Shown here: positions 1-5,542 of the stretch, piece after piece
Layout: every line of letters begins with the position of its first letter
Numbering within the stretch: position 1 is the first letter of the stretch
Assembly (NCBI GenBank): GCA_021850835.1
Contig: JAJZKS010000060.1
Location: 1 to 8,894 of the forward strand
Length of the DNA stretch: 8,894 bases
Source: Thermoplasmata archaeon
GTDB taxonomy: Archaea > Thermoplasmatota > Thermoplasmata > Thermoplasmatales > Thermoplasmataceae
Direction of reading: 5' to 3'
Program-made: the position numbers and the translations under genes
The notes under the pieces: model-generated
Told to the model about the DNA's origin: nothing
Databases searched by the model: none
Seen by the model: the letters and a program-made list of their open reading frames with translations, nothing else

Positions 1-25
1 GGAGGAAGAGGAGCCTGAGGCCAAC
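1..25 (+). repeat. Arm 1 of an exact 25-base inverted repeat
   Basis: Bases 1-25 are the exact reverse complement of 404-428; base 26 breaks the match. The repeat begins at the first base of the window, so it may extend further left. In both copies it encodes EEEEPEAN in the same reading phase. Confidence 0.9.
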
Positions 26-319
26 CCTGAGACTACATATGCCGATGCAGACAGGATTGCCAGGGAAGTGATCAGCAGGAAAGGCTACGGCGCCAATTTT
101 ATACACAGGCTTGGGCACGGGCTTGGCATTTCTGTGCACGAGGACCCTTACCTGGTGCCGGACAACAAGGAACTCATGAAGGAAAATTCAGTGTTCACAA
201 TCGAGCCCGGCATTTACCTTCCAGGAAAGGGCGGTGTCAGAATCGAGGATACAGTTTACTTCCAGAACGGTAAATGCAGGCCATTCAACAGTTTCCCCAA
301 GAGCATCATTTACATCTAG
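2..319 (+). CDS. M24 family metallopeptidase (Xaa-Pro dipeptidase/aminopeptidase P-like), C-terminal part only
   Basis: This is the last 105 codons of a gene whose 5' part lies left of the window. M24 'pita-bread' peptidases are cytosolic dinuclear-metal enzymes that cleave the bond next to proline, usually in peptide turnover. Three of the five expected metal ligands are visible: the His in HRLGHGLG, the Glu in TIEPG and the Glu in RIED. The HED that follows GLGISV is also typical. The two Asp ligands would lie upstream, outside the window. A GTG at 68 could be taken as a start, but the frame stays open to base 2 and the residues before it (TTYADADRIAREV) match the family, so this is a truncated gene and not a short one. 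The first eight visible residues are an acidic run (EEEEPEAN) that is odd for this helix and is duplicated in the neighbouring gene, so they may be an assembly artefact. The exact substrate cannot be told from this fragment. Confidence 0.88.
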   Translation, partial: EEEEPEANPETTYADADRIAREVISRKGYGANFIHRLGHGLGISVHEDPYLVPDNKELMKENSVFTIEPGIYLPGKGGVRIEDTVYFQNGKCRPFNSFPKSIIYI

Positions 320-331
320 AATGAGCAAAAG

Positions 332-357
332 AAGTGGGATTAAAAAACCACTTTTAT
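332..357. terminator. Shared hairpin terminator between convergent genes
   Basis: A six-base perfect stem, AAGTGG (332-337) with CCACTT (348-353), encloses an A-rich loop and is followed by TTATTT on the + strand. On the - strand the A-run in the loop supplies U residues. It lies in the 48-base gap between two convergent stop codons, so it could end both transcripts. The hairpin is seen in the sequence. Termination function is inferred. Confidence 0.5.
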
Positions 358-367
358 TTCGGTTTCC

Positions 368-727
368 CTAGCTTTCCAGCTCTTTGAAGATCTCATCGTA
401 TATGTTGGCCTCAGGCTCCTCTTCCTCCACGCCGTCAGCAGCCTTGTAAATATTGTCCTTCTTGTAGGTCCACTGGTTTATTCTCCAGGACCTTCCCTTG
501 ATAATATTTACCTCTTCTCGGTGCGTTTCCAGGAAACCGTACTCCTCAAGGTTGTAGAAAACGTCCCTTTCAGGTGCAGAGAGGACATTATCAAGGACAT
601 AATCCTCGTAGCCAAAGAATGACAGAATGAAGTCACAAAGATCTTCCACGTCTCCCCTGACCATCCCCTTACGCCCATAGGTTTTTTCAAGTGCCTTTAA
701 AAGCACTTCCCTAGTCATAACGGTCAT
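368..727 (-). CDS. Conserved small winged-helix-like protein of unknown function
   Basis: This is a 119-residue soluble protein with no signal peptide, membrane segment or cysteine pair. Residues 5-95 alternate helices and short strands (LLKALEKTYG, DLCDFILSFFG, RDVFYNLEEYGFLE, then a basic WRINQW strand). This pattern suggests a winged helix: the segment around RDVFYNLEEYGFLET looks like a recognition helix and wing, and the IIKGRSWRINQW stretch like the second wing. From memory it resembles a small family conserved in Thermoplasmata and carried in databases as a DUF (possibly DUF6015), but I cannot verify that. The C-terminus (about 98-119) is an acidic tail containing EEEEPEAN. The ATG at 727 has a TATA-like element 28-35 bases upstream, fitting a near-leaderless transcript. 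A second in-frame ATG three codons in (716-718) is an alternative start. A role in DNA binding is inference only. Confidence 0.8.
   Translation of the reverse strand: MTVMTREVLLKALEKTYGRKGMVRGDVEDLCDFILSFFGYEDYVLDNVLSAPERDVFYNLEEYGFLETHREEVNIIKGRSWRINQWTYKKDNIYKAADGVEEEEPEANIYDEIFKELES
404..428 (-). repeat. Arm 2 of the exact 25-base inverted repeat
   Basis: On the - strand this segment reads identically to bases 1-25. It lies in the acidic C-terminal tail of the winged-helix-like protein gene, where EEEEPEAN fits naturally. That makes this copy the likely original. Confidence 0.9.
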
Positions 728-754
728 AGAAACCTACGATTCATTGCCTTTTAG

Positions 755-762
755 ATATTAAA
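755..762 (-). promoter_or_regulatory. TATA-like box for the 368-727 gene
   Basis: On the - strand the sequence reads TTTAATAT, preceded by an A/G-rich stretch (GAAAG) in the place of a BRE. Its centre is about 31 bases upstream of the ATG at 727, so transcription would begin roughly 6 bases before the start codon. This matches the leaderless or near-leaderless pattern of other genes in the window. It is a pattern match only. Confidence 0.4.
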
Positions 763-824
763 CTTTCCCACTCGTTGTTTTCTCGTATTACGAATATCGG
801 ATTGTCACACAAATGGGTAAATTC

Positions 825-875
825 AAAAAAATATGAGTAAAAAATGAAAAAAAATTGGAATTATTTGAAAAAAAA
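825..875 (-). terminator. Triple U-tract terminator of the nucleotidyltransferase gene
   Basis: Starting three bases past the stop codon of the - strand nucleotidyltransferase gene, the transcript would contain three uridine runs of 8, 8 and 7 bases (positions 868-875, 847-854 and 825-831). Clusters of U-tracts without a strong hairpin are the usual archaeal terminators. The runs are plain in the sequence. Their role is inferred from archaeal termination in general. Confidence 0.55.
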
Positions 876-878
876 GCA

Positions 879-1817
879 TCACATCGATATAATTTCAAGG
901 TGTGTGTTTTCGATTGGTACGAATTTCGTATCACTTTTAAGCTGTATAACATCCTGTGAAAGGTACTTATGCTGCTCTTCTGATGAATACATTCCCCGGC
1001 CTGAAATTATGCGCACTATGCTGTTTGAACCGGGATCAATTGAGACTCGATCGCCGGCCTTGATGAAATATTCTTGGAATTTCCTGCCATTTCCTTCATA
1101 CAGTTTCTTGATGTAACCCCATGAAAAGTCCTCCCGGTTTGAATACTCCTTCCTGACTTGCTCTAAATCCTTTTCACTGTCTATTCCCATCCAGAAAGTC
1201 TCCTCTGTGTATGCACCTGTGAGCTTTTTCTTGGCTAGCCTAGGAAAAACCGTTGTCTCAATTTCCTTGTCCACATAATCTGATTGGAAAGCTTCAAAGG
1301 CACTTTTCTTGATGTAGTATATGCCTGCATTGATGAAATGGTTGAGAAGAGGTTTCTCCTGGAACTCTGTAACCTGGTCGCCCAGCAGATCCACAATTCC
1401 AAATGGGCTCCTCATCTTTATGACGAACATTGTGAGCGAGTATGGGGATTCCTGCGCAAACTGCACGAACCTCTTGAAGTTCAGGTCGGTGACTGTATCG
1501 CCATTTCTCAGGACCACATCCTCATCTGACTTTTCAGAAAGCAGGTTTTTAACTGAAAAAAGTGTCCCAAGTGGCTTAGATTCCCTCAGGTAATGGAATC
1601 TGATCCCATACTTCTCTTCACCATATCTTTCCTCAATCTTGTCTCCGAGGTAACCTGAAAGAATGTATATCTCTTTGACTCCCATGTTCTGGAAGTCAAA
1701 TATCTGCCTATCCATTATGGTATAATTTTCACTGATCTGGACCAGGGCTTTCGGTACTTCATCTGTAATGGGCTTCAACCTTTTTCCATACCCACCAGCC
1801 AGGATTGCTCCTATCAT
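879..1817 (-). CDS. Nucleotidyltransferase (sugar-phosphate nucleotidylyltransferase type) with C-terminal cupin-like domain
   Basis: This 312-residue cytosolic enzyme very likely transfers a nucleoside monophosphate from NTP to a sugar phosphate. Residues 1-235 form the Rossmann-like GT-A domain, with the NTP-binding loop LAGGYGKRLKPIT at 6-18, Lys23 in VPKAL, metal-binding Asp107 in NGD, the EKP motif at 154-156, NAGIY at 163-167, and Asp213 in MGIDS. Residues about 245-312 are beta-rich (EYFIKAGDRVSI, VRIISGRG, DVIQLKSDTKFVPIEN) and follow the cupin pattern of the mannose-6-phosphate isomerase tail of bifunctional GDP-mannose enzymes, but the metal-binding histidines are missing. Sugar and base specificity cannot be read from sequence. 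Synthesis of a precursor for surface glycans or N-glycosylation is a guess. It is transcribed alone, with a TATA-like box just upstream of the ATG and U-tracts after the stop. Confidence 0.88.
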   Translation of the reverse strand: MIGAILAGGYGKRLKPITDEVPKALVQISENYTIMDRQIFDFQNMGVKEIYILSGYLGDKIEERYGEEKYGIRFHYLRESKPLGTLFSVKNLLSEKSDEDVVLRNGDTVTDLNFKRFVQFAQESPYSLTMFVIKMRSPFGIVDLLGDQVTEFQEKPLLNHFINAGIYYIKKSAFEAFQSDYVDKEIETTVFPRLAKKKLTGAYTEETFWMGIDSEKDLEQVRKEYSNREDFSWGYIKKLYEGNGRKFQEYFIKAGDRVSIDPGSNSIVRIISGRGMYSSEEQHKYLSQDVIQLKSDTKFVPIENTHLEIISM

Positions 1818-1836
1818 TGATATGGGAATTACCAGA

Positions 1837-1858
1837 TTCTATAAGATTTATCTTAGAA
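1837..1858 (-). promoter_or_regulatory. TATA-like box with overlapping imperfect palindrome upstream of the nucleotidyltransferase gene
   Basis: On the - strand, TAAATCTTAT (1841-1850) is centred about 28 bases before the ATG at 1817, predicting a transcript start within a few bases of the start codon. The element sits inside an inverted repeat: TTCTA-TA-AGAT on the + strand (1837-1847) faces ATCTTAGAA (1850-1858). The two arms match over nine bases apart from a 2-base insertion in the left arm. A repressor bound there would block TBP. That regulatory reading is speculative. Confidence 0.4.
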
Positions 1859-1952
1859 ATGGGCGAACCAGTGAGGAACAATGATACTTCGACCGCTCTA
1901 CACCTTTTTCGCCAAATTCCTTTATGATTCATATTTTTGTTATACCTATAAT

Positions 1953-1974
1953 CATGTTAATATATCATAATATG
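1953..1974 (+). promoter_or_regulatory. Promoter and probable operator of the arsenic operon
   Basis: This AT-rich stretch carries TATA-like sequences (TTAATATAT at 1957-1965 and CATAATATG at 1966-1974) and forms an imperfect 22-base dyad running from CATGTTA to ATAATATG. TBP binding here would start transcription within about 5-15 bases of the arsR ATG at 2001. ArsR repressors bind short AT-rich dyads overlapping their own promoters, so this is the most likely autoregulatory site. The dyad is visible but far from perfect. Confidence 0.45.
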
Positions 1975-2000
1975 TTCAACTCTTGGGAAGGAATGCGTGT

Positions 2001-2384
2001 ATGACCCAACAGGAGCTTGATGAGATAGCCAAGAAAGGGATCTGTTCCATGGAGTCCATTGAATATTTCAAACGACTGTCTGAAGAACTGGAGGTGGAGG
2101 GGAACCGGTTGAAGATTCTGGAGGCAGAACGAGTGTTGAAAGCCATTTCTGACCGCACGAGAATAAAGCTGCTTATGCTCCTTTCCAAAGGAGAGATGTG
2201 CGTCTGCCAGATTGCTGCTGTATCCGAAATGAAGCAGCCTGCAATCTCCAGTTCCCTTAGATTACTTGAGAAAGCAGGTCTGCTTCGAAGAGAACAGAGA
2301 GGAAAATGGCACTTTTACCGCCTTGCAGAAAATGAAGTTGTTCCGCTGTTATTGAAACTTGTACAAGGTAAGGTGCAGCGTTGA
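2001..2384 (+). CDS. arsR: ArsR-family metalloregulator (As(III)-responsive repressor)
   Basis: This is a 127-residue DNA-binding repressor that would release the ars promoter when As(III) or Sb(III) binds. Residues 38-110 form the ArsR winged helix: AISDRTRIKLLMLL, the metal-binding helix MCVCQIA, the recognition helix KQPAISSSLRLLEKAG, and the wing LLRREQRGKWHFYRL. Cys67-Val-Cys69 corresponds to the CVC motif of E. coli ArsR, but the third E. coli cysteine, three residues further on, is missing. Cys15 in the N-terminal helical extension could supply a third thiolate. I chose the ATG at 2001, which has GGGAAGGA 8 bases upstream. A TTG at 1983 is in frame but would remove that ribosome-binding site. 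The gene leads the operon and its stop overlaps the start of arsC. Confidence 0.92.
   Translation: MTQQELDEIAKKGICSMESIEYFKRLSEELEVEGNRLKILEAERVLKAISDRTRIKLLMLLSKGEMCVCQIAAVSEMKQPAISSSLRLLEKAGLLRREQRGKWHFYRLAENEVVPLLLKLVQGKVQR
2370..2375 (+). promoter_or_regulatory. Ribosome-binding site fixing the TTG start of arsC
   Basis: AAGGTG lies 5 bases before the TTG at 2381 and matches part of the archaeal anti-Shine-Dalgarno complement GGAGGTGA. It supports the non-ATG start and initiation inside the end of arsR. Confidence 0.5.
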
Positions 2385-2764
2385 AATACCTATTCGTTTG
2401 CATTGAGAACGCAGGAAGAAGCCAGATGACTGAAGGCTTTGGGAAGAGCCTTGGGCTTGACTGCGAAAGTGCAGGGACTTTTCCGGGAGAAAAGATCAAC
2501 CCAATGGCCATAGAAGCAATGAGGGAAAAAGGAATTGATATCAGCCACAATACACCAAGAATTATGACTCAAGATATGGTCAGAGCTGCAGATCTTGTGA
2601 TAATAATGGGTTGTTCCATTGAAGAGGCCTGCCCGAGGCCAATTGCAGTGGAAATGAAGAAGAAAGTCATTGACTGGGGAATCAGTGACCCGAAGAACAA
2701 GCCCATGGAAGTGGTCAGAGAAATAAGAGACCAAATAGAGAGGAAAGTAAAGGAACTGGCATAG
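2381..2764 (+). CDS. arsC: Arsenate reductase, low-molecular-weight phosphatase (thioredoxin-coupled) type
   Basis: This 127-residue cytosolic enzyme reduces arsenate to arsenite, the form exported by the next gene. The phosphatase loop is Cys7-x5-Arg13 (CIENAGRS), followed by QMTEGF as in ArsC proteins. Cys78 and Cys84 in MGCSIEEACP correspond to the two relay cysteines of the Bacillus/Staphylococcus thioredoxin-linked enzyme, and Asp103 in GISDP is the general acid of the DP loop. All three catalytic cysteines are therefore present, which favours a reductase over a plain tyrosine phosphatase. A thioredoxin partner is expected but none is encoded in the window. The start is TTG: its bases form TTGA with the arsR stop, a four-base overlap typical of translational coupling. 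The arsB start follows the stop after 10 bases. Confidence 0.93.
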   Translation: MKYLFVCIENAGRSQMTEGFGKSLGLDCESAGTFPGEKINPMAIEAMREKGIDISHNTPRIMTQDMVRAADLVIIMGCSIEEACPRPIAVEMKKKVIDWGISDPKNKPMEVVREIRDQIERKVKELA

Positions 2765-2774
2765 TGATAGATAA

Positions 2775-4049
2775 GTGAGCATTTTCTTCCTGCTTTCAAT
2801 TATAATCTTCATTGGCACTTTACTCCTTGTTATTTTAAGGCCAAAGAATTTACCCATCGGATATTCTGCATTAATTGGTGCTGCCATCTCCTTTGCGGTT
2901 GGCATAATAAATTTCTCAGATGTTGTCATCGTGTGGGGAATCGTCTGGAACGCAACTTTCACCTTTGTGGCCATTATCTTAATCTCACTTGTCCTCGATG
3001 AGGCAGGAGTTTTCGAATACGCTGCCATAAAGATAGCGAGGCTTTCAAGAGGCAAAGGCACCCACCTTTTTATTTTAGTGATCCTGCTGGGTGCCGGTAT
3101 TTCAGCTATTTTTTCCAACGACGGGACTGCATTAATCCTGACGCCCATCATTTATATGTTGCTCCGCAGGGCCAATGTAGAGAGGAAAGCAATAATCCCT
3201 TACATAATGGCAACCGGTTTTATAGCAGACTCATCAAGCCTTCCGTTTATAATAAGCAACTTAGTGAATATCATAACTGCAGGCTATTTCAACATCAGTT
3301 TCCTTCAATACGCATTCAAGATGCTATTCCCTGACGCTGTGAGCATTATTGCGAGCCTTTTCTTCCTCTATCTCTTCTACCTCAGGGCTATACCAAGAAA
3401 TATTGATATGACCAACATGAAGGATGAATCCAGCGTGATCAGGGACCCGTTGATATTCAGGTTAAGCCTGCCTGTAATCGTAATTCTTCTCCTGGCTTAT
3501 TCTCTGGGGGGCATATTTTCCATACCGGTTTCAATTATTGCTGTGCCCGCATCAGTCGTTATGCTTGCAATTGCAAGGGCCAACGGGAAAGTTGATGTTG
3601 TCAAGCCATTGAGGGAAGCGCCATGGCAAATTGTTCTCTTTTCACTGGGGATGTATCTTGTTGTCTTTGGGATGGGAAGAGAAGGTGTAACCTCAATTCT
3701 TTCAGGGACCCTCAATTCTATGGCTTTTCTCTATTCGCCCATAAGGGTCCTTATCAGTGGGTATCTCTTCGCTGCAATAGCGGGGATAATGAACAACCTC
3801 CCTTCCATAATGCTCGGAAACCTGGCACTCTCTTCCATACATGGGCCAATAAACCTAGCATACGCCAATGTTGTTGGGAATGATATAGGGCCAAAGTTCA
3901 CACCCATTGGCTCCCTGGCAACTCTAGTGTGGCTGCATACTCTCAACAGAAAGAGCGGGATAAAAATATCACCATGGTACTACATGAAAGTCGGATTTGT
4001 CATCGGTTTCCCGGTTCTCACGCTTACTCTACTGTCCCTGAGTTTGTGA
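2775..4049 (+). CDS. arsB: ArsB-type arsenite efflux carrier
   Basis: This is a 424-residue integral membrane carrier, close to the usual ArsB length of about 430, with roughly 12 hydrophobic helices. It expels As(III)/Sb(III) across the cytoplasmic membrane using the proton gradient. Family signatures are clear: FSNDGTALILTPI at 113-125 in the first half, NNLPSIMLGNLAL, and NDIGPKFTPIGSLATLVWLH from residue 369. The final segment, with ISPWYYMKVG followed by a hydrophobic helix, ends as ArsB does. No ArsA ATPase gene follows, so it probably works as a secondary antiporter. The whole protein has no cysteine; position 369, the only cysteine of E. coli ArsB, is Asn. The GTG start has no obvious ribosome-binding site and lies 10 bases after arsC, as expected in an operon. 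It belongs to the ArsB branch, not the Acr3 branch. Confidence 0.93.
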   Translation: MSIFFLLSIIIFIGTLLLVILRPKNLPIGYSALIGAAISFAVGIINFSDVVIVWGIVWNATFTFVAIILISLVLDEAGVFEYAAIKIARLSRGKGTHLFILVILLGAGISAIFSNDGTALILTPIIYMLLRRANVERKAIIPYIMATGFIADSSSLPFIISNLVNIITAGYFNISFLQYAFKMLFPDAVSIIASLFFLYLFYLRAIPRNIDMTNMKDESSVIRDPLIFRLSLPVIVILLLAYSLGGIFSIPVSIIAVPASVVMLAIARANGKVDVVKPLREAPWQIVLFSLGMYLVVFGMGREGVTSILSGTLNSMAFLYSPIRVLISGYLFAAIAGIMNNLPSIMLGNLALSSIHGPINLAYANVVGNDIGPKFTPIGSLATLVWLHTLNRKSGIKISPWYYMKVGFVIGFPVLTLTLLSLSL

Positions 4050-4100
4050 ATTGCATTCTTAATTGAATGAGATGCCAGCGGCTCCAGCTTTGAATGAATG

Positions 4101-4110
4101 AGTATAAAGT
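4101..4110 (+). promoter_or_regulatory. Possible TATA box for the zinc-knuckle membrane protein gene
   Basis: AGTATAAAGT is a good TATA-like sequence in the 162-base gap after arsB. Transcription would start near 4130 and give a leader of about 80 bases, unusual beside the near-leaderless genes elsewhere in the window. No better TATA element is seen closer to the ATG at 4212. Confidence 0.3.
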
Positions 4111-4142
4111 GCGTAGATTCCCGGCTCAGTATTCTAATGCCC

Positions 4143-4188
4143 CAAATCCAGTTAACCTGATAGGGGTAGCGGTTAGGTACCAGATTTG
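4143..4188 (+). other. Foldable leader segment upstream of the 4212 gene
   Basis: Two nested perfect pairings are present: CAAATC (4143-4148) with GATTTG (4183-4188), and TAACC (4153-4157) with GGTTA (4171-4175). An alternative pairing, CCCC (4140-4143) with GGGG (4163-4166), excludes the first. The structure ends 15 bases before the ribosome-binding site. It does not match a tRNA (no T-loop or CCA end) or a riboswitch I recognise. A regulatory role is speculative. Confidence 0.25.
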
Positions 4189-4203
4189 CATGAATTAAGT
4201 AGG

Positions 4204-4209
4204 GTGGTG
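4204..4209 (+). promoter_or_regulatory. Ribosome-binding site of the 4212 gene
   Basis: GGTGGT, in the GGTGGTGGA just before the ATG at 4212, resembles the GGAGGTGA archaeal ribosome-binding sequence. It is very close to the start codon. It supports a leadered message for this gene, unlike its neighbours. Confidence 0.4.
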
Positions 4210-4211
4210 GA

Positions 4212-4577
4212 ATGAACTACCTTTGCGAAAACTGCCGCGGATCAGGATATGTTACGGATCTTGATGGACACCTTGACGTTTGCGAGAAGTGCTGGGGTCT
4301 TGGATACATAGTTGCCAAGGAAGAGCCGAAACCAAAAGAAGAGGGGCCGGAAAAGCAGGTCAAGCGCAACAGTATGTATGTAATGCTTGCCATAACAGCC
4401 TCTTCCTGGGGCATTATAGTGTTATTCTCTCTGTACATCGCCTTTAGCATTTATGATTACTTCGTGCTGTTCATCGGACCATACTATCTCGGCCTGCTGG
4501 GAAGCTCACTGTATGTGAGGCACAAGAAGAAGCAGCGAAACAAGGCTGGAGAGGCTTCAAATTCACATGGACACTGA
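4212..4577 (+). CDS. Small membrane protein with N-terminal DnaJ-like zinc knuckle
   Basis: This 121-residue protein is not assigned to a known family. Residues 5-31 contain two CxxCxGxG units (Cys5/Cys8 and Cys24/Cys27, each followed by a Gly-x-Gly turn) separated by an acidic loop. This is the half-module of the DnaJ cysteine-rich domain and would bind one zinc. A charged Pro/Glu/Lys linker (35-50) follows, then two hydrophobic helices at about 55-80 and 83-102 around a short Gly/Pro turn, and a basic, cytosol-facing tail (RHKKKQRNK). The likely topology puts both ends in the cytoplasm, so the zinc knuckle would face inward. DnaJ J-domain residues (HPD) are absent. It could recruit unfolded protein or a partner at the membrane, but this is inference. 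It lies alone between arsB and a hydrolase gene, with its own probable promoter. Confidence 0.8.
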   Translation: MNYLCENCRGSGYVTDLDGHLDVCEKCWGLGYIVAKEEPKPKEEGPEKQVKRNSMYVMLAITASSWGIIVLFSLYIAFSIYDYFVLFIGPYYLGLLGSSLYVRHKKKQRNKAGEASNSHGH

Positions 4578-4697
4578 GGCCGGGATCCAGAATTACCCCA
4601 AGGTCTTGAGATTATTCCTATAAAGGGATCCTTGACCTTTACAGCCTGACTCCTCAACTTTAAACAGATAGCTCTCGACCTGCAAATACAGAAAATA

Positions 4698-4707
4698 GTT
4701 TATAGAA
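4698..4707 (+). promoter_or_regulatory. TATA box for the UPF0173 hydrolase gene
   Basis: GTTTATAGAA follows an A-rich GAAAATA stretch where a BRE would lie. Its centre is about 31 bases before the ATG at 4734, predicting a start site a few bases upstream of the codon. GGTGA at 4725-4729 is also present but only 4 bases from the ATG. Confidence 0.5.
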
Positions 4708-4733
4708 ATCCAAAATAATAGATCGGTGAATCA

Positions 4734-5396
4734 ATGGTAACACTGAAATGGTTAGGACATGCAGCCTGGATGGTTAAATTCAGCAAGGCGACAGTACTCA
4801 TCGATCCCTTTCTCACAGACAACCCCAATGCTGCGATGAAGGAGTCGGATATACAGAAAGCGGATTTCATTATGGTAACGCATAACCATATGGATCATGT
4901 AGGAGATGCATTCACAATATCCAAGAGGACAGGGGCAAAGATAGTTGGCATGTTCGAACTCTCATCAATGGGTGCAGAACACGGCGTTCCCCAGGAGAAC
5001 TTCATCGGAATGAACAAGGGAAACCTGACACAGTTTGGAGAAGTGAGTATGGGGCTTACACACGCTGACCACTCTGGAAATGAATGCGGAGCCCTAGTAT
5101 CGGGAGATGGAAAGACCATTTACCATGCTGGGGACACGGCACTCTTTGGTGACATGAAGCTCATCGGCGAGCTTTACCACCCTGATGTTGCGCTTCTTCC
5201 AATTGGCGGGTTTTTCACCATGAGCCCGAAGGAGGCTGCAGTTGCAGCTAAGTTGATTGGTGCCAAGTACACAATACCTATGCACTTCAACACTTTTCCG
5301 CCCATTAAACAGGACCCTGAGAAATTCAAGTCCATGGTTACTGACGGCACCACTGTAAAGGTAATGAAGCCTGGAGAGGAGTTTACCCTCCAGTAA
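4734..5396 (+). CDS. UPF0173 metal-dependent hydrolase (metallo-beta-lactamase fold)
   Basis: This is a 220-residue soluble protein, close to the usual length of the UPF0173 family. The HxHxDH metal site is THNHMDHVGD (His50, His52, Asp54, His55). Further ligands are in THADHS (His110 or His113), HAGDT (His131 and Asp134) and MHFNTFP (His184), so the di-zinc centre is intact. An early GHA turn and IDPFLTDNP are also family marks. The physiological substrate of UPF0173 proteins is not known to me. The fold supports hydrolysis of an ester, lactone or phosphodiester, but which one cannot be said. It is a single-gene unit with a near-leaderless promoter and a terminator hairpin after the stop. 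The second motif residue, usually Gly in this family (THGHxDH), is Asn here; it is not a ligand. Confidence 0.92.
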   Translation: MVTLKWLGHAAWMVKFSKATVLIDPFLTDNPNAAMKESDIQKADFIMVTHNHMDHVGDAFTISKRTGAKIVGMFELSSMGAEHGVPQENFIGMNKGNLTQFGEVSMGLTHADHSGNECGALVSGDGKTIYHAGDTALFGDMKLIGELYHPDVALLPIGGFFTMSPKEAAVAAKLIGAKYTIPMHFNTFPPIKQDPEKFKSMVTDGTTVKVMKPGEEFTLQ

Positions 5397-5422
5397 ACTT
5401 ATTTTTTTCTAAAATATCCAAG

Positions 5423-5454
5423 GCAAACTTTTTCAACTTGAGGTTTGCTTTTTT
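5423..5454 (+). terminator. Hairpin and T-tract terminator after the hydrolase gene
   Basis: GCAAAC (5423-5428) pairs with GTTTGC (5443-5448), with a few more weak and wobble pairs inside, and a run of six T follows at once (5449-5454). A seven-T run at 5402-5408 just after the stop codon may terminate as well. This is the clearest terminator in the window. Confidence 0.65.
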
Positions 5455-5542
5455 CTAGCAGGGGTATAAAGCAGCTTCAGCCAAAAACGCGCTATTTCAG
5501 GGATCCGTATGTCTAACTTCTTCAAAAACTGGAAGTGATTTA

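Noticed and set aside
68..319. GTG at 68 as the start of a complete 83-residue protein
   Set aside because: The frame is open to the window edge and the residues before it match M24 peptidases, so the gene is truncated by the edge.
844..1116. Open frame on + opposite the nucleotidyltransferase gene
   Set aside because: It lies antisense to the conserved gene, starts within a poly-A tract that serves as a U-tract terminator on the other strand, and has no recognisable domain.
1983..2000. TTG at 1983 as the start of arsR
   Set aside because: It would place the GGGAAGGA ribosome-binding sequence inside the gene and adds residues outside the usual family start. The ATG at 2001 fits better.
2390..3151. 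Long 253-residue open frame on - through arsC and arsB
   Set aside because: It is the antisense shadow of two well-conserved genes, with composition unlike a real protein.
4054..4069. CATTC/GAATG hairpin after arsB as a terminator
   Set aside because: The stem is only five bases and no T-run follows, so it is too weak to call.
4050..4211. tRNA or C/D-box RNA in the gap after arsB
   Set aside because: A D-arm-like GTAGCGGTTAGG is present, but there is no T-loop consensus, acceptor stem or paired C and D boxes.
4600..4639. AAGGTC/GACCTT hairpin after the zinc-knuckle gene
   Set aside because: The six-base stem spans a 28-base loop and is followed by ACAGCC instead of a T-tract. It may be chance.
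5509..5538. Nine-codon open frame (MSNFFKNWK) upstream of the CBS gene as a leader peptide
   Set aside because: It would need a transcript from the weaker TATAAA-like site near 5465, has no clear ribosome-binding site, and is short enough to be chance.
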